Source of the DNA: an uncultured bacterium
GTDB lineage: Bacteria > Cyanobacteriota > Vampirovibrionia > Gastranaerophilales > Gastranaerophilaceae
Direction of reading: 5' to 3'
Assembly: GCA_902777605.1 (NCBI GenBank)
Contig: CACYUI010000010.1
Coordinates: 1-64,000 of the forward strand
Length of the DNA stretch: 64,000 nt
Below, piece after piece: positions 61,948 to 64,000 of the stretch. The number at the start of each line of letters is the position of its first letter. Position 1 is the first letter of the stretch. The translations under genes and the position numbers were made by a program. The notes under the pieces are model-generated. The model saw only the letters and a program-made list of their open reading frames with translations, ran no database searches and was not told where the DNA came from.

Positions 61948-62119
61948 TTTTTGCTCCTTTTTGTATCTTTCTGATTTTTAATCTTACAAATACTATTTAT
62001 ATTTTATCGGAATATAAATCCGTTCGACCTTTTTCATATTAAAAAAGATTTCGCAATCTTTTTCTAATCGCAAAATCTACTACCTTTAAGCTATTTATAT
62101 TAACTTTGGCTTGGAGTTT

Positions 62120-62215
62120 ATTCGGACATCGCCCCTATCCACACCTTTGGTAATCTCGGCTAGCACTTTGCTTGTTTTAAATCCTAACAGGATACTAACT
62201 GTCTGCGATTATGTA
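62120..62215 (-). promoter_or_regulatory. ribosomal protein L10 leader
   Basis: On the minus strand the leader contains CGCAGACAGTTAG (62207-62195) and GCTAGCCGAGATT (about 62165-62153), which pair TTAG/CTAG and match the AGACAG...CCGAG signature of L10 leaders (Rfam RF00557 type). It lies about 200 bases before rplJ. The remainder of the 300-base gap shows hairpins such as AAAAAGATTGCG/CGCAATCTTTTT (62041-62070), perhaps an attenuator. Confidence 0.65.
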
Positions 62216-62218
62216 ATT

Positions 62219-62247
62219 ATATTACCAAGGACAAAATATGATGTCAA
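62219..62247 (-). promoter_or_regulatory. rplJL promoter
   Basis: TTGACA (62247-62242) and TAATAT (62224-62219) lie 17 bp apart on the minus strand, just downstream of the stop of the glycosyltransferase gene. Confidence 0.7.
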
Positions 62248-62250
62248 GTT

Positions 62251-63687
62251 TTATTTCTTAGCAGTTATAACCGTCCAAGAGCCACTAACATCAACACTTA
62301 TAATTTTATAATTATTTTCTAACTCATCGACTAATGCATTCCGAATATGAGAAAAAGTAGCAAACATTTCCGGAATATTATTTTTATATTTTTTCAAATA
62401 ATCTTCATCTAAAAAGCTTACACTATCCAAGAATACTATTGAAAATATTTCTCCATTATTTATATTATCTAGAATTTTTACAGGACTATTTTTATACTCA
62501 AATCGGTTTACTTTACTAACATAAAACTCTTTTACATTATCTTTATAATATCTTTTAAATCTGTCAGGCGCATAGTATGTATAAATAATTTTTTCAGGAT
62601 TTCTATGATTTAATATTTCTCCGACAATTCTGTGCCCTTCACTTCTATATATTTTTGTCACATAGTATGGAGTAAAAAAACTGGCTAAATGAAAAGAAAT
62701 AAACAGTGCAAATAATATTAATCCGAATTTATTCGTTCTTGTAAATCCGACAGATAAAAGAAGAATAATAATCGGAAGAGTTTCTATTGAATATTTTGTA
62801 ATAAATACTATTTTTCCACTTGCTGCAAGTATAGATAATGCAACAATATAAAGAAAAGCCGCAACAGTTACACCTTTGTTATTTTTTATTGCAAATACTA
62901 CCCCTAGAATTCCTATAACAGTAGGAATAGTTATCCATAGTGCGTATTTGATATTATAGAAAAATATCGGTGGTGCATTAACATTATTTGTTAATATAGG
63001 TGACAAATAGTCACTAAACAAAAACAATATATTAGTATAACTAAATTTTCCCCACCACTGAGAAGAAGGGAGCTGAGCCATTATATTGATAAACAGTGGT
63101 AACAGAGCTAAAGAAATAATAGAAAACCATATTATAAATACCTTTGTCAATTTCTTATATTTATATAGAATATATAAGGTATTTAAAAAAACAAATATAA
63201 TGCCTAAAATATGTGTAAAAATAATTAATAAAGATGAAATAATATAGCCTGATAAATTTTTAATGTTGTTTTCTTTTAGCAGTCTTATAGTGTAAAAAAG
63301 CGTAAAAGCCGAAAAAAGAAAAAGAATAGAGTAAAAACGAACTTCTTGTGCATAATAAACTAAAAAAGACAAAACAGAGGTAATTGATGCAGCGAATATA
63401 CCTGTTTTTTTTGAATATTCTTTTCCAATCAAATACATTATCCAAATAGCAATAACAGATGGAACTAAAGATGTTAATCTTAGAATTAAATCACTACAAC
63501 CTGAAAATGGTTTTAAATATAAATAATATAGTGGCATATGACATTGTTTAAAAACTTCATTCCAAAAACCTTGATTAAACGGAGTAGCTGATATCATCCA
63601 ACTAACATACTCATCATTCCATAACCCTTCTGCTTTATTTATAAATGTAAGCCTTAAAAATACTCCCAAAAGCAAAATAAAAAACAC
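62251..63687 (-). CDS. GT39-type membrane glycosyltransferase
   Basis: The 478-residue product has about ten membrane helices, a first loop with LWNDEYVSWM (the acidic DE pair of the GT39/ArnT family) and a soluble C-terminal domain (about 350-478). It probably transfers a sugar from a polyprenyl-phosphate carrier outside the inner membrane. It differs from the copy at 50585 in length and in having the C-terminal domain. The start is GTG behind AAGGGAG. It is divergent from a glycosyltransferase-2 gene 36 bp away that may make its lipid-linked donor. Confidence 0.82.
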   Translation of the reverse strand: MFFILLLGVFLRLTFINKAEGLWNDEYVSWMISATPFNQGFWNEVFKQCHMPLYYLYLKPFSGCSDLILRLTSLVPSVIAIWIMYLIGKEYSKKTGIFAASITSVLSFLVYYAQEVRFYSILFLFSAFTLFYTIRLLKENNIKNLSGYIISSLLIIFTHILGIIFVFLNTLYILYKYKKLTKVFIIWFSIISLALLPLFINIMAQLPSSQWWGKFSYTNILFLFSDYLSPILTNNVNAPPIFFYNIKYALWITIPTVIGILGVVFAIKNNKGVTVAAFLYIVALSILAASGKIVFITKYSIETLPIIILLLSVGFTRTNKFGLILFALFISFHLASFFTPYYVTKIYRSEGHRIVGEILNHRNPEKIIYTYYAPDRFKRYYKDNVKEFYVSKVNRFEYKNSPVKILDNINNGEIFSIVFLDSVSFLDEDYLKKYKNNIPEMFATFSHIRNALVDELENNYKIISVDVSGSWTVITAKK

Positions 63688-63723
63688 TACCCGCTCCCTT
63701 TTGTTTTATATATAATATTTTAC

Positions 63724-64000
63724 ATGACAAAGTTAATTATTCAAATACCTTGCTATAATGAGAGCGAAAATTTATTAACAACACTTGATGCTCTACCAAA
63801 AGACATTAAAGGAATTGACGAAATCGTTGTATTGGTTATCAATGACGGCTCTACGGATAATTCATCCGAGATAGCAGAGAGTTGGGGCGCAAAAGTTGTA
63901 AATATAAAAACTAATAAAGGACTTGCGAATGCCTTCAGGACAGGATTACAAGAAGCATTACAAATGGGAGCAGATATTGTTGTAAATACTGATGCTGATA
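63724..64000 (+). CDS. glycosyltransferase family 2, polyprenyl-phosphate mannosyl/glucosyltransferase-like (partial)
   Basis: The first 92 codons are in the window and the gene runs off the edge. The sequence reads IIQIPCYNESENL, then VVLVINDGSTDNSSEIA and then NKGLANAFRTGLQEAL with a final VNTDAD, the nucleotide and metal motifs of dolichol-phosphate-mannose-synthase-type GT2 enzymes. Such enzymes charge a lipid carrier with a sugar for GT39 transferases; its divergent neighbour is one. Confidence 0.88.
   Translation, partial: MTKLIIQIPCYNESENLLTTLDALPKDIKGIDEIVVLVINDGSTDNSSEIAESWGAKVVNIKTNKGLANAFRTGLQEALQMGADIVVNTDAD

Noticed and set aside
1-64000. CRISPR array, prophage or integrase
   Set aside because: No regularly spaced repeat-spacer units and no phage structural or integrase genes were seen.

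Overview
The window is AT-rich and gene-dense, and reads as the chromosome of a non-photosynthetic relative of Cyanobacteria, most likely Candidatus Gastranaerophilales (Melainabacteria/Vampirovibrionia). The reasons are a two-membrane envelope (BamA, an OmpH/Skp-like chaperone, LptB with an LptF/G permease), a GyrA whose C-terminal box looks cyanobacterial rather than proteobacterial, scattered flagellar genes, no photosynthesis genes, and many small proteins without recognisable relatives, several with a short N-terminal FG or FQG motif. The taxon is an inference; no rRNA gene is present to settle it.

Layout. 0-10 kb: a secreted unknown protein, an isopropylmalate/homocitrate-synthase-family enzyme, a sodium:alanine-type symporter, a coiled-coil protein, a short operon with a soluble FlhA-like protein and a lone TOPRIM protein, then ompH-bamA. 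10-20 kb: a lytic transglycosylase behind a structured RNA leader, tRNA-Cys, dnaA, a TPR protein, a repeat island, a glycosyltransferase with apt, queE, a J-domain protein, a thioredoxin-fold protein and rmlA. 20-33 kb: a FliA-like sigma factor, flhB, clpP, metK behind a candidate translational switch, tlyA-tatD-nuclease-kinase, flagellin and fliI. 33-47 kb: maa-like acetyltransferase, fabI, small lineage-specific genes, a tight operon (histidine kinase, Nudix, chorismate mutase, response regulator, NAD synthetase), fliO with two nonulosonate-type genes, and the lptB-lptF/G operon. 47-50 kb is the accessory part: tRNA-Gln with a duplicated 3' end, a papain-like candidate effector, REP hairpins with a decayed RAYT transposase, and a 5'-truncated acyltransferase. 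50-64 kb: two GT39-type membrane glycosyltransferases, rnhA, a Na+/H+ antiporter, an orphan DNA methyltransferase, gyrA, ilvC, a Cys-rich secreted peptide, and rplJ-rplL behind an L10 leader.

Flagellar/type III export genes (flhB, fliI, fliO, flagellin, a FliA-type sigma and a soluble FlhA-domain protein) are scattered singly instead of forming an operon. fliO runs directly into a sialic-acid-synthase-like gene and a KdsC-like phosphatase, which would fit flagellar glycosylation.

The most interesting signal is a shared promoter architecture found five times: a distal GTAAC-type box and a proximal TACTTTATATATATGTAAG-type box whose starts are 41, 42, 43, 41 and 52 bp apart. It precedes two coiled-coil proteins, an MGMSP-repeat protein, a 52-residue protein and an otherwise unannotated short transcript that ends in a terminator. 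This looks like a small regulon of lineage-specific proteins. Close behind are the soluble FlhA-like operon and the papain-like protein beside tRNA-Gln.
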